This document shows positions 1-10,211 of a stretch of DNA of 64,000 bases, in pieces (position 1 is the first letter of the stretch; every line of letters starts with the position of its first letter). The notes below the pieces were generated by a model. It was not told where the DNA came from. It did no database searches and was given only the letters and a program-made list of their open reading frames with translations. Source of the DNA: Eudoraea sp. (lineage in GTDB: Bacteria > Bacteroidota > Bacteroidia > Flavobacteriales > Flavobacteriaceae); assembly GCA_024639765.1 (NCBI GenBank), contig JAHEHU010000002.1, positions 1 to 64,000 on the forward strand, in the 5' to 3' direction. A program made the position numbers and the translations under genes.

Positions 1-328
1 GCCATTCAACAAAGATCCATACATCCTGGTTTAAGTAGTCTTCCAGGCCCAGGTCCAGGGCTTCCAAAGGGTCATTCAATCTATAAAAGTCAAAATGATA
101 CCCTAGAACACCCCCATCCGGATAGTGATATTCATTTACGATCCCAAAGCTGGGGCTACTGGCTTGTTCTGTACCTCCCAGGTGTTTTACTAGCGATTTG
201 ATCAGAGTGGTCTTTCCGGAGCCCATTGGGCCGTTAAAACATATTAATTCTTTGTCCTGAAGCTTGCCTATTAAACTCAAAACTAATTTATTAATGTTAT
301 TTTTTGTATAGATTATTTTCTGTGCCAT
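1..328 (-). CDS. tsaE: tRNA threonylcarbamoyladenosine biosynthesis protein TsaE, partial (C-terminus outside window)
   Basis: Reverse-strand translation MAQKIIYTKNNINKLVLSLIGKLQDKELICFNGPMGSGKTTLIKSLV...SPSFGIVNEY...HFDFYRL...VEW: Walker A plus TsaE-typical motifs; runs off the window edge. Confidence 0.9.
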   Translation of the reverse strand, partial: MAQKIIYTKNNINKLVLSLIGKLQDKELICFNGPMGSGKTTLIKSLVKHLGGTEQASSPSFGIVNEYHYPDGGVLGYHFDFYRLNDPLEALDLGLEDYLNQDVWIFVEW

Positions 329-452
329 TCGTTTTTTTTATATTGTGGAATAAAATGAATTTTGGTTGTCAGCAAATGTATATCCATTCGAACATCAACT
401 AAAGCAATTTTAAATTATAGTTTTTTATTGGGTCATCACTAAAAAAGACATA

Positions 453-1679
453 ATGAAGATCTCTTCAGAGTGGTTTAGGAGCTATAAATTGGATTTAATA
501 CTTGGAGTTATAATTGGAATATCCCCCTTCTTTTTATACTCTCATTTATTGTTTGATGATTCTATTAATACGTTCTCATTTTTTGGATTAAAAATTTCTC
601 ATTATTTAGATAATAACCAAAATTTTGTTTGGCAAATTATGAGCTCAATTATTCCTATTTTTTTATTATCCATTTTATACTTGACTGCAAGTGGCAGATG
701 GAGGTATTGCTTATTATTATTAATCATTATGTATTTTAATAGAATGATATTTAATTTACAAATTGTAGATGACTTTTCGGATGGATTTACAACGCCATTG
801 GGCATTTTATTGAATAAAAATCTATTAAATATTCTTATTATAGTGGATATATTTAGTTTTTCTAAATATCGTAAAAGATCAATTATACTAACTTTCAACA
901 ATCTTTTTAAGAGTCTTATCAATTCCAGATATATTACAACTAATAAAAATTTAATAGATTTTTTAGAACCAAAAGTTGAAACTTCTAATTTCAAATATTT
1001 AACTAAAATCTACTATATTCGGAATATTTTAGACAAACAATTAATATTATTCAGGAAGGATCGAAATAGAAGGTTTCTTTTTGGTGGCATAAGGTTTGAT
1101 TTAGTTGTGGGCATTATATTAGTCATTAATATCTCACTTTGGTTCTTGCCCTACATTATTCCTGAAAATTCACAAACATTAAGAATATTTAAAGATTTTA
1201 CAATTGAAACAAATGGATTTCCAGATGTACATACATTTATTTGGTTTACAGTAAATAAATTTATAATAATAATTCCTCTAATTATTTGGTTTATAAGCTC
1301 TTATTATTGGTGGAAATATGTTATTCTCATCCCTATTTTATTGTATTCGTATCAATTCTGGGAGGCATTTCAAGATGTTGATAATTTAGATGCTATCGGA
1401 AATATTAACGCCGTTCCATATTTAATTTTATTAATGTTGGTTTTAATAGTAATTTCTAAGTTTATGAGGGAGAAGATTCGGATATTAGCCTACTACGAAT
1501 ATTTAGATTTAGAAATTGAAAAGCAAGTGAATGAGTTAGCATGGAAGGGCAATTTCTCCAATGTCAATAGTCAAATTGACAAAAATTCAATAAATGGATC
1601 GAATAAAAATAAGTTAATACAATTCAGACTTGAGTTATTGAAACAAAAACTCATTGATCAACTCGAAGTAAAACTTTAA
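453..1679 (+). CDS. multi-pass membrane protein of unknown function
   Basis: 408 aa ORF with many hydrophobic segments; AT-rich; no recognised family. Confidence 0.75.
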   Translation: MKISSEWFRSYKLDLILGVIIGISPFFLYSHLLFDDSINTFSFFGLKISHYLDNNQNFVWQIMSSIIPIFLLSILYLTASGRWRYCLLLLIIMYFNRMIFNLQIVDDFSDGFTTPLGILLNKNLLNILIIVDIFSFSKYRKRSIILTFNNLFKSLINSRYITTNKNLIDFLEPKVETSNFKYLTKIYYIRNILDKQLILFRKDRNRRFLFGGIRFDLVVGIILVINISLWFLPYIIPENSQTLRIFKDFTIETNGFPDVHTFIWFTVNKFIIIIPLIIWFISSYYWWKYVILIPILLYSYQFWEAFQDVDNLDAIGNINAVPYLILLMLVLIVISKFMREKIRILAYYEYLDLEIEKQVNELAWKGNFSNVNSQIDKNSINGSNKNKLIQFRLELLKQKLIDQLEVKL

Positions 1680-2068
1680 TTGCGTTTTTTGCTTCTAGAA
1701 GATTTTTTTTGGAGTTCTGCTGTTACTTCAATCATTAACCTTTCCAAATCCTTTTGTTGCCTTTCTTTGATCTTGGTTTCAATAATGACCTCAATTTCTT
1801 TTTGTTTCTCCCTGGATAGCTGATCAAAATCCAACGGTTCTTCTTCTTTGTTCTTAAGCATAGTGCCTTCGCCAGTCAGTAACCAAACCACACTAAGTTG
1901 CGGATATACACGAAGTATGTTCTCTATAACATCACTGCCCACCGAGGCATTGTTCTTTTTCATTCGGAGGGTATACCCATTACTGGCGCCAATAGAAAGA
2001 TCAAATTGACGTGCACTTATTCCTGCATGTGAAATGAATTGCATTAAGCGGTCTATGGTTTTGAGCAT
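1676..2068 (-). CDS. XRE/phage repressor-like helix-turn-helix regulator
   Basis: N-terminal HTH-like region (SARQFDLSIGASNGYTLRMKK) followed by SVVWLLTGEGTML, typical of Bacteroidota repressor-like proteins. Confidence 0.75.
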   Translation of the reverse strand: MLKTIDRLMQFISHAGISARQFDLSIGASNGYTLRMKKNNASVGSDVIENILRVYPQLSVVWLLTGEGTMLKNKEEEPLDFDQLSREKQKEIEVIIETKIKERQQKDLERLMIEVTAELQKKSSRSKKRN

Positions 2069-2110
2069 TATCGAGTAAATAGTCTATAAATACTTATGCA
2101 AATATATAAA

Positions 2111-2122
2111 ATTACATGTAAT
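2111..2122. promoter_or_regulatory. perfect 12-bp palindrome ATTACATGTAAT, candidate operator
   Basis: Self-complementary sequence in the intergenic region between divergent HTH genes. Confidence 0.4.
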
Positions 2123-2184
2123 GTTTATTTCAAATCGCTTGAATAAGAAAATTAAGTAGCTGGTTTGAATAACATTATTTGGTA

Positions 2185-2204
2185 ATATAGAAAATATTCT
2201 ATAT
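2185..2204. promoter_or_regulatory. 20-bp inverted repeat ATATAGAA-AATA-TTCTATAT, candidate operator
   Basis: 8-bp perfect arms with a 4-nt spacer, upstream of the HTH gene at 2261. Confidence 0.4.
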
Positions 2205-2260
2205 ATTTATTTCATGATAGTAAGAGTGCATAAGATCACTTCTTAAAAATCCTGATACAG

Positions 2261-2548
2261 GTGAATACAATTAAGACATTAGAGCGTTTGCAAAGGGTTC
2301 ATTCTCTTATTCAAAAAGAGTGTACCGGATCGCCCTACGAATTAGCTTGTAAAATGAACATCAGTGAACGCTCTATTTACAATCTTATTGATTATCTAAG
2401 AGATTATGATGCTGTCATAGGGTATGACAGAGGCCGCAAAACCTACTACTACCAAAATAATTTTAGCCTTTGCTTTCAGATCTCACTCTCTATTGGTGCA
2501 GATGATGAGATCACAGAAGTTCTGGGCGGGTCTTATCTGGATCATTAA
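2261..2548 (+). CDS. small HTH (DeoR/HTH_11-like) DNA-binding protein
   Basis: 95 aa: TLERLQRVHSLIQKECTGSPYELACKMNISERSIYNLIDYLRDYDAVIGYDRGRKTYYY; GTG start. Confidence 0.7.
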   Translation: MNTIKTLERLQRVHSLIQKECTGSPYELACKMNISERSIYNLIDYLRDYDAVIGYDRGRKTYYYQNNFSLCFQISLSIGADDEITEVLGGSYLDH

Positions 2549-2569
2549 TAAGACTACAAGGCATCCAAT

Positions 2570-4114
2570 CTAACGCGGCTCCAGCACTACAAAGGGGATG
2601 ACCATCTCCTCCAGGGAAACACCCCCATGTTGATAGGTATTTCTGTAATAGCTCACATAATGATTGTAATTGTTGGGGTAGGCAAAAAAGAGATCATTCT
2701 TGGCAAAAATAAAAGAACTGCTCATGGTGATATTGGGCAGGTAGATCTTTGCAGGTTCCTTGGCTTCCAAAACATCCTTGGCCTCGTAGGACAAACTTCT
2801 CCCTGTTTTATATCGTAAATTAAGGCTGGTTTCCCGGTCCCCAATCACCTTGGAGGGCTGCTTTACATTAATGGTACCATGGTCTGTGGTGATGATCAGT
2901 TTCATCCCAAGTGTCCTGGCCTTTTGTATGATCTCTAATAAGGGAGAATTCTTAAACCAGCTGACGGTAAGCGATCTGTACGCCTTGTCATTGGATGCTA
3001 ATTCCTTGATGACATCCATCTCGGTCTTTGCATGCGACAGCATGTCCACAAAATTGTAGACAATGACCGTTAGATCGTTCTTTTTTTGACTGTTAAAATT
3101 TTGAACCAGATTTCTGCCTTGTTTTAAGCTACTTATCTTATGGTATTCCCATTCCAGATCTAACCCAAGCCTGGCCAACTGGGCCTCTAAAAACTTATCT
3201 TCAAATAGATTCTTGCCTCCCTCATCCGTATCATTCTTCCACCATTTCGGATATTTCTTCTCCATATCCAAAGGTGTAAGTCCCGAGAAAAGCGCATTAC
3301 GAGCATACTGGGTAGCGGTAGGTAAAATGCTGTAGTAAGGTAGCTCCTTTGTTTTTTTGTAGAATGGGGTAAGTGCATCCTCAAAGGAGATCCACTGGTC
3401 ATATCGCAGGTTATCTATGACCACCAGTAAGGTAGGCTGTTCCTTTAATTCTGGCTTTATCAACTGCTGAAATAAGGTGTGAGACATTACGGGTCCCTCC
3501 TGGTCAGTAAACCATGAGGCATAATTCTTGTCAACAAACTTCCCAAAATGATTATTGGCTTCGGTCTTTTGAGATTCCAATATTTCAAACATCCCCGAAT
3601 CTTCAATCTCTTCGAGCCGTAATTCCCACGAGATCAATTTTTTGTAGAGGTCTGCCCATTCCTCCCAGGTATTCACCATGGAAAGGTCCATGGATATTTT
3701 TCGAAATTCCTGCTGGTAATTGGAGGTGGTCTTTTCGGAGATCAATCGGGAGTGATCCAGTGTTTTTTTAAGAGAAAGTAATATTTGGTTTGGATTTACC
3801 GGCTTTATAAGATAATCCGCGATCTTAGAACCGATAGCCTCTTCCATGATAAACTCCTCTTCGCTCCTTGTGATCATAACCACCGGCAAAGTGGGTTCGG
3901 CATTCTTTATCTCGTTTAAGGTTTCCAAACCGGAGAGTCCGGGCATATTCTCATCCAAAAAAACAATATCAAATCTGGTCTTTTCTATTTCCTCCAATGC
4001 CTCCTGACCGCTTTTACAGGTTACAACAGCATAATTTTTATCCTCGAGGAATAGTATATGGGGCGTTAGCATATCTATCTCGTCATCTACCCACAGTATT
4101 GTAATCTTCTTCAT
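2570..4114 (-). CDS. porX: response regulator with PglZ domain, PorX (type IX secretion regulator)
   Basis: REC domain (WVDDEIDM...VFLDENMPG...IKPV) fused to a PglZ/alkaline phosphatase-superfamily domain. Confidence 0.9.
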   Translation of the reverse strand: MKKITILWVDDEIDMLTPHILFLEDKNYAVVTCKSGQEALEEIEKTRFDIVFLDENMPGLSGLETLNEIKNAEPTLPVVMITRSEEEFIMEEAIGSKIADYLIKPVNPNQILLSLKKTLDHSRLISEKTTSNYQQEFRKISMDLSMVNTWEEWADLYKKLISWELRLEEIEDSGMFEILESQKTEANNHFGKFVDKNYASWFTDQEGPVMSHTLFQQLIKPELKEQPTLLVVIDNLRYDQWISFEDALTPFYKKTKELPYYSILPTATQYARNALFSGLTPLDMEKKYPKWWKNDTDEGGKNLFEDKFLEAQLARLGLDLEWEYHKISSLKQGRNLVQNFNSQKKNDLTVIVYNFVDMLSHAKTEMDVIKELASNDKAYRSLTVSWFKNSPLLEIIQKARTLGMKLIITTDHGTINVKQPSKVIGDRETSLNLRYKTGRSLSYEAKDVLEAKEPAKIYLPNITMSSSFIFAKNDLFFAYPNNYNHYVSYYRNTYQHGGVSLEEMVIPFVVLEPR

Positions 4115-4119
4115 TTAGT

Positions 4120-5382
4120 ATGTATATTTACCCCTTAAAGTATGAAACATTGGCCACCACCAGGAAGCTAAAACTATTTAACGATCCAATTTACGGATTT
4201 ATTAGAATTCCCAGCACAGAACTATTCCGGTTAATAGCACATCCTTATTTTCAGCGATTGCGAAGAATTTCCCAAATGGGGCTGTCCTATTTGGTTTTTC
4301 CAGGGGCACACCATACCAGGTTTCACCACGCACTGGGAAGTATGCATCTTATGCAGCAGGCTATACAAGTACTTCGTTATAAGGATGTTGAGATCACGGA
4401 AGAGGAAGCCAATGGTCTATTAGCGGCCATACTTCTCCACGATATTGGTCATGGGCCGTTCTCCCATGCCATGGAACACAGCCTGGTAGATGGTATTAGC
4501 CATGAGCATATATCGCTCTTATTTATGCAAAGCCTTAACCAGGAGTTTAACGGAAGTTTAACGTCTGCTATTGAAATATTTAAAGGAACCTATCCAAAAA
4601 AGTTTTTGAACCAGTTAGTAGCTAGTCAGCTGGATATGGATCGTCTAGATTATCTCAAAAGGGATAGCTTTTATACAGGCGTAGCTGAAGGGAACATCAA
4701 TTCAGAGCGGTTGATCACTATGCTCAATGTAGTAGACGGGGAATTGGTGATCGAAGAAAAAGGCATCTATTCTGTTGAGAAATTTTTAATTGCCCGGAGA
4801 TTCATGTACTGGCAGGTGTATTTACATAAGACGGGTATTGTGGCGGAACAACTATTGATCCGGGTCTTGCGAAGAGCCAGAGAATTAAGCGCTCAAAATA
4901 TCGTTCTTGCGGCCAGTGACGCCTTATTGTATTTTCTCAAAAATAACATCAGAAAGGATACTATTTCTCATGACATCCTTTTAAAATTTTCAACCCTGGA
5001 TGATATCGATATTTTAGCTGCTCTCAAAAAATGGCAGCATCATGATGATTTTGTGCTGTCTCGTTTAAGCAGGATGATTTTACATCGCGAGTTGTTGCAA
5101 ATCAAGATCAAAAAGAATCCTATTCAACATGAGAAACTTCAGAAACAATTAAAGGAGTGTTCCATTAAATACGATCTTACAGAGGACGAGGCCCGGTATT
5201 TTGTATTTACAGGGACCATAGCCAACATAGCGTATAACAAAGACGAGGAGAACATAAATATCTTAATGGGTAATTCAAAGATCATTGATGTGGCGAAGGC
5301 CTCTGACCACCTCAATTTAAAAGCATTGTCCAAAACAGTGACAAAGCATTATATCTGTTATCCCAAGAAAAGCGTTTCGTAA
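4120..5382 (+). CDS. HD domain phosphohydrolase (dNTPase-like)
   Basis: HHTRFHHALGSMHL and LLHDIGHGPFSHAMEH motifs. Confidence 0.9.
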   Translation: MYIYPLKYETLATTRKLKLFNDPIYGFIRIPSTELFRLIAHPYFQRLRRISQMGLSYLVFPGAHHTRFHHALGSMHLMQQAIQVLRYKDVEITEEEANGLLAAILLHDIGHGPFSHAMEHSLVDGISHEHISLLFMQSLNQEFNGSLTSAIEIFKGTYPKKFLNQLVASQLDMDRLDYLKRDSFYTGVAEGNINSERLITMLNVVDGELVIEEKGIYSVEKFLIARRFMYWQVYLHKTGIVAEQLLIRVLRRARELSAQNIVLAASDALLYFLKNNIRKDTISHDILLKFSTLDDIDILAALKKWQHHDDFVLSRLSRMILHRELLQIKIKKNPIQHEKLQKQLKECSIKYDLTEDEARYFVFTGTIANIAYNKDEENINILMGNSKIIDVAKASDHLNLKALSKTVTKHYICYPKKSVS

Positions 5383-5389
5383 TTTTTCT

Positions 5390-5397
5390 TACTTTTG
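5390..5397 (+). promoter_or_regulatory. Bacteroidota -7 box TACTTTTG upstream of lpxD
   Basis: Matches TAnnTTTG, 33 nt before the lpxD start. Confidence 0.5.
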
Positions 5398-5429
5398 TGC
5401 GACCATAACCAAAGACAAAAATTTATCCT

Positions 5430-6452
5430 TTGAAATTCACAGCCAGTCAGATCGCAGGTATTCTAGAAGGCGAGGTACATGGTAACCCGGAGATATCTGT
5501 GCATAAGCTGGCAAAGATAGAAGAAGGTGTTGAAGGTTCCCTGACTTTTTTAGCCAATCCAAAATATACGCACTTCATCTACAGTACTGAAGCTTCTATA
5601 ACGATAGTAAATAAAGATTTTAAGGCAGAACAACAACTGAATACTACCCTGATCAAGGTAGACGATGCGTACAAATCGTTCTCTAAACTACTCGAATACT
5701 ACAATCAGGTCAAGAATAATAAAACAGGGATAGAAGAACCAGTTTTTATGGCTGAAACTGCCAGTTATGGATCCGACTTTTACCTTGGGGCTTTCTCGTA
5801 TTTGGGGAACAATGTAAAAATTGGGAATAATGTAAAAATATTTCCCAACGTATATATTGGCGATAATGTAACTGTAGGAGATGATGTCCTCATCTATTCG
5901 GGTGCTAAGATCTATTCAGAATCGGTCATAGGCAAGGGCTGTGTTATACATAGTGCTGTTATTATTGGTGCAGACGGATTTGGATTTACCCCCAATTCCA
6001 AAGGGGAATATACCAAGGTGCCTCAAACCGGAAATGTGATCCTTGAGGAAAATGTGGAAGTAGGAGCCGGTACAACTATAGACAGGGCAACTTTGGGCTC
6101 TACAGTGCTTCGTAAAGGGGTAAAACTAGATAATCAAATACAGATCGCTCATAACGTAGAAATTGGGGAGCATACTGCTATTGCTGCACAAACAGGTATA
6201 GCAGGATCAACCAAAATTGGCAAAAATTGTCTGATAGGAGGACAGGTTGGGATCGTAGGGCACATCACCATTGGGGATCGTGTTAAAATTCAGGCACAGT
6301 CGGGAATAAGTCGAAATGTAAAGGATGATGAAGTATTGCAAGGCTCGCCGGCACTGAATTATGGAGACTTTAATAAATCCTACGTGCACTTTAAAAATCT
6401 TAGTAAGATCGTAGGAAAGATAAATGATATTGAAAAAAACAATGGAAAATAA
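5430..6452 (+). CDS. lpxD: UDP-3-O-(3-hydroxyacyl)glucosamine N-acyltransferase
   Basis: LpxD N-terminal domain and left-handed beta-helix hexapeptide repeats; TTG start. Confidence 0.92.
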   Translation: MKFTASQIAGILEGEVHGNPEISVHKLAKIEEGVEGSLTFLANPKYTHFIYSTEASITIVNKDFKAEQQLNTTLIKVDDAYKSFSKLLEYYNQVKNNKTGIEEPVFMAETASYGSDFYLGAFSYLGNNVKIGNNVKIFPNVYIGDNVTVGDDVLIYSGAKIYSESVIGKGCVIHSAVIIGADGFGFTPNSKGEYTKVPQTGNVILEENVEVGAGTTIDRATLGSTVLRKGVKLDNQIQIAHNVEIGEHTAIAAQTGIAGSTKIGKNCLIGGQVGIVGHITIGDRVKIQAQSGISRNVKDDEVLQGSPALNYGDFNKSYVHFKNLSKIVGKINDIEKNNGK

Positions 6453-7845
6453 GTCTATGGCGAAACAGCGTACCATTGCGAAAGAAGTAGAACTTAAAGG
6501 TGTTGGGTTGCATACAGGCGAAAACGTAACCATGAAGTTTCTTCCGGCGCAGGAGAACCATGGATATGCCTTTAAACGGGTAGATCTTGAGGGAGAACCC
6601 ATAATTGAAGCAGATGCCAATTATGTGATCAACACACAGAGAGGAACAAATCTGGAAAAGCGCGGGGTGAAGATTCAAACCTCAGAGCACGTGCTGGCAG
6701 CACTTGTTGGCTTGCAAATAGATAATGTACTCATAGAACTAGATGCTCCGGAACCTCCTATTATGGACGGTTCTTCTAAGTTTTTTGTAGAGGCATTGGA
6801 AAAAGCAGGTATTGTTGAGCAGGAAGTAAACAGAGAAGAATATATAGTAAAGGAGGTCATCAGCTATAAAGATGAAGCCACCGGAAGCGAGATCACCATC
6901 ATTCCCTCGCAAGAGTATCAGGTAACCACCATGGTCGATTTTGGCACCAAAGTTCTAGGTACCCAAAACGCTACTTTGGAGCACCTTTCGGATTTTAAAG
7001 AGGAGATCGCAAATGCCAGGACCTTTAGTTTTCTTCATGAACTTGAAATGCTTTTAGAACACGGGCTTATTAAAGGGGGAGACCTAAACAATGCAATTGT
7101 CTATGTAGATAAAGAGATCTCCGAATCTACCATGAAAAAACTGGAAAAGGCATTTAAGAAAAAGAAACTGTCTGTAAAACCGAACGGAATTCTTGATAAC
7201 CTCACCCTGCATCAACCTAATGAGGCGGCGCGTCACAAATTATTGGATGTGATCGGGGACCTGGCACTCACCGGAACAAGAATACGTGGTAAGGTGATCG
7301 CGAACAAACCCGGCCACTATGTGAATACGCAATTTGCCAAAAAGCTCTCCAAGATTATTAAACTGGAGAAAAGGAATAGCGTCCCGCAATACGATCTGAA
7401 TGAACCACCACTTATGGATATTCATCAGATCATGGCAATGTTACCGCACAGACCTCCATTCTTGCTGATAGATCGTATCCTGGAACTTTCTGACACTCAT
7501 GTTGTGGGTATGAAAAACGTTTCAATGAACGAACCGTTTTTTGTAGGTCATTTTCCCGGAGCTCCCGTAATGCCTGGTGTGCTTCAGGTTGAAGCTATGG
7601 CGCAAACAGGAGGGATCCTTGTGTTGAGCACCGTTCCCGATCCTGAAAATTATTTGACTTTCTTTATGAAGATCGATAATGTAAAGTTCAAACAAAAAGT
7701 ATTACCGGGAGACACCTTAATTTTTCATTGCAGTCTGATAACCCCCATACGAAGAGGAATTTGTCATATGCAGGCGTACGCCTATGCCAACAATAAATTG
7801 GTTTGTGAAGCAGAAATGATGGCACAAATAGCGAAAAAGAAATAA
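6424..7845 (+). CDS. lpxC/fabZ: bifunctional UDP-3-O-acyl-GlcNAc deacetylase / 3-hydroxyacyl-ACP dehydratase (LpxC-FabZ fusion); likely start is an internal ATG
   Basis: LpxC motifs (GVGLHTGE, EHVLAAL, DGSSKFF, HKLLDVIGDL) followed by FabZ (MAMLPHRPPFLLIDRI, GHFPGAPVMPGVLQVEAMAQ). Confidence 0.93.
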   Translation: MILKKTMENKSMAKQRTIAKEVELKGVGLHTGENVTMKFLPAQENHGYAFKRVDLEGEPIIEADANYVINTQRGTNLEKRGVKIQTSEHVLAALVGLQIDNVLIELDAPEPPIMDGSSKFFVEALEKAGIVEQEVNREEYIVKEVISYKDEATGSEITIIPSQEYQVTTMVDFGTKVLGTQNATLEHLSDFKEEIANARTFSFLHELEMLLEHGLIKGGDLNNAIVYVDKEISESTMKKLEKAFKKKKLSVKPNGILDNLTLHQPNEAARHKLLDVIGDLALTGTRIRGKVIANKPGHYVNTQFAKKLSKIIKLEKRNSVPQYDLNEPPLMDIHQIMAMLPHRPPFLLIDRILELSDTHVVGMKNVSMNEPFFVGHFPGAPVMPGVLQVEAMAQTGGILVLSTVPDPENYLTFFMKIDNVKFKQKVLPGDTLIFHCSLITPIRRGICHMQAYAYANNKLVCEAEMMAQIAKKK

Positions 7846-7846
7846 T

Positions 7847-8632
7847 ATGAATCAACCTCTTGCTTACATACACCCCGGTGCAAAAATTGCTAAAAATGTA
7901 GTGGTTGAACCTTTCACAACAATCCATAATAATGTGGTTATTGGGGAAGGAACCTGGATAGGTTCTAATGTAACCATCATGGAAGGAGCCCGGATAGGCA
8001 AAAATTGCAATATATTTCCCGGAGCGGTCATTTCAGCACCTCCTCAGGATCTTAAATATAAAGGCGAAGAAACTACCGTTGAAATAGGAAACAATACTAC
8101 CATAAGGGAATGTGCTACCATAAATAAAGGCACCCTAGATCGCATGAAGACAGTGATAGGCAAGAATTGCCTAATTATGGCCTACTGTCATATTGCTCAT
8201 GATTGCTTTGTTGGGAACAACTGTATTTTCTCCAATAATTCAACACTGGCGGGACATGTTACCATTGGTGATAATGTTGTGCTGGCAGGTCTTGTTGCTG
8301 TACATCAGTTCGTTTCTATTGGGACGCATGCGTTTGTTACGGGTGGATCTCTGGTTCGTAAAGATGTACCCCCTTATGTAAAAGGTGCGAGGGAGCCCAT
8401 GTCTTACGTAGGGATCAATTCTGTTGGCCTTCGCAGAAGAGGGTTTAATTCAGACAAGATCAGGGAGATACAGAATATCTACCGTATTCTTTATCAAAAA
8501 AATTATAACAATTCTCAGGCGGTGCAGATCATAGAAGCAGAAATGGAAGCCACTCCTGAACGAGACGGCATTTTGCAGTTCATTCGAGATTCACAACGTG
8601 GCATCATGAAGGGATACTTTAGTACTAATTAG
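7847..8632 (+). CDS. lpxA: acyl-ACP--UDP-N-acetylglucosamine O-acyltransferase
   Basis: Hexapeptide repeats and LpxA C-terminus (GINSVGLRRRGF). Confidence 0.93.
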   Translation: MNQPLAYIHPGAKIAKNVVVEPFTTIHNNVVIGEGTWIGSNVTIMEGARIGKNCNIFPGAVISAPPQDLKYKGEETTVEIGNNTTIRECATINKGTLDRMKTVIGKNCLIMAYCHIAHDCFVGNNCIFSNNSTLAGHVTIGDNVVLAGLVAVHQFVSIGTHAFVTGGSLVRKDVPPYVKGAREPMSYVGINSVGLRRRGFNSDKIREIQNIYRILYQKNYNNSQAVQIIEAEMEATPERDGILQFIRDSQRGIMKGYFSTN

Positions 8633-8635
8633 ATT

Positions 8636-9202
8636 ATGGCAAATACTTCAGACATTAGAAAAGGGTTGTGCATCCGGTATAACAATGATATTTATAAGAT
8701 CATTGAGTTTTTACATGTAAAACCCGGTAAAGGACCTGCTTTTGTAAGGACCAAGTTAAAAAGTGTAACTACAGGTAAAGTTTTGGATAATACCTTTTCT
8801 TCCGGTCATAAGATCGAAGATGTTCGGGTAGAAACCAGAAGCTATCAGTTTTTGTATGCAGACGGTACCACCTATCATTTTATGAATACGGACGATTACA
8901 ACCAGATCGCCCTTCAGGAGAGTGCATTAGATACACCTCAATTGTTAAAAGAAGGGGAAGTGGTGACCATAATGTTCAATACAGAAGATAGCTTGCCATT
9001 ATCCGTAGACATGCCGGCTAGTGTGGTTCTCGAAGTAACACATACCGAACCGGGCGTTAAAGGAAATACCGCTACCAATGCCAGCAAACCTGCAACGGTG
9101 GAAACCGGTGCCATTATCAATGTGCCACTTTTTATCAATGAGGGTGATAAGATCAAGATAGATACTGATAAAGGGAGCTATATGGAGCGTGCGAAAGAAT
9201 AG
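8636..9202 (+). CDS. efp: elongation factor P
   Basis: EF-P KOW-like N-terminus (FLHVKPGKGPAFVRTKLK) and OB domains. Confidence 0.95.
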   Translation: MANTSDIRKGLCIRYNNDIYKIIEFLHVKPGKGPAFVRTKLKSVTTGKVLDNTFSSGHKIEDVRVETRSYQFLYADGTTYHFMNTDDYNQIALQESALDTPQLLKEGEVVTIMFNTEDSLPLSVDMPASVVLEVTHTEPGVKGNTATNASKPATVETGAIINVPLFINEGDKIKIDTDKGSYMERAKE

Positions 9203-9210
9203 GGTCAATT

Positions 9211-10146
9211 ATGAAATTCCAAACTCCTCAAACACTAAAACAGATAGCCGCTCTCCTGGAGGTATCTTTCGTTGGCAATGAAGACTTCCCGGTCTTGGGA
9301 ATGAATGAGATACACGTGGTGGAGCCGGGTGATATTGTTTTTGTGGATCATCCGAAATACTATGATAAAGCACTGAACTCCAAGGCTACCATAGTGCTCA
9401 TTAATAAAGAGGTGCCATGCCCGGAAGGGAAGGCTCTCTTAATATCTAAGGATCCATTTAACGACTTCAATAAACTGACCAGGCATTTTCGTCCCTATGT
9501 TAGTGCAACAGCTACTATTTCTGCATCTGCCTCTATAGGGAAGGATACAGTAATTCAACCTAATGTCTTTGTAGGCAACCATGTTACGATCGGAGAGGGA
9601 TGCCTCATTCATCCTAATGTTACCATTTACGATCATTGTGTCATTGGAGATCATGTTCAGATACACGCCGGAACGGTTTTAGGTTCGGATGCCTTTTATT
9701 ACAAAAACAGACCTGAAGGTTTTGATAAGCTATTATCCGGTGGCCGCGTGGTGATAGAAGATCATGTTGAAATTGGTTCTTTGTGTACCATTGACAAGGG
9801 AGTTACCGGTGATACCACTATTAGGGAAGGAAGTAAACTGGATAATCAGGTGCACGTAGGGCATGATACTGTGATTGGTAGAAAGTGCCTTATCGCCTCA
9901 CAAACAGGAATTGCCGGTTGCGTGGTGATCGAAGATGAAGTTACCCTTTGGGGTCAAGTAGGCGTAACCAGTGCCGCAACTATTGGAAAAAAAGCTGTGG
10001 TTCTGGCACAAACAGGTGTTTCAAAGTCATTGGCAGGAGGAAAAACCTATTTTGGCAGTCCTGTAGAAGAGGCCAGGGAAAAGCTCAAGCAACTTGCCAA
10101 TGTAAAGAAGATCCCGGATATGATTAAACAAATAAATCAACAATAA
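9211..10146 (+). CDS. LpxD-like N-acyltransferase paralog
   Basis: LpxD-like N-terminal domain plus hexapeptide repeats; second copy in the cluster. Confidence 0.85.
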   Translation: MKFQTPQTLKQIAALLEVSFVGNEDFPVLGMNEIHVVEPGDIVFVDHPKYYDKALNSKATIVLINKEVPCPEGKALLISKDPFNDFNKLTRHFRPYVSATATISASASIGKDTVIQPNVFVGNHVTIGEGCLIHPNVTIYDHCVIGDHVQIHAGTVLGSDAFYYKNRPEGFDKLLSGGRVVIEDHVEIGSLCTIDKGVTGDTTIREGSKLDNQVHVGHDTVIGRKCLIASQTGIAGCVVIEDEVTLWGQVGVTSAATIGKKAVVLAQTGVSKSLAGGKTYFGSPVEEAREKLKQLANVKKIPDMIKQINQQ

Positions 10147-10211
10147 AAGAACGATTGTTTTACAAATCATTAGCAAACCTATATTTTTGTTCTGCGAAAT
10201 AAAAAAAAACC

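Noticed and set aside
2570-4114. Response regulator fused to PglZ as a possible phage-defence (BREX-like) component
   Set aside because: The architecture is that of PorX, a known T9SS regulator, and no BREX genes are nearby.
6424-7845. LpxC-FabZ fusion as a novel architecture
   Set aside because: A known Bacteroidota gene fusion; expected here.
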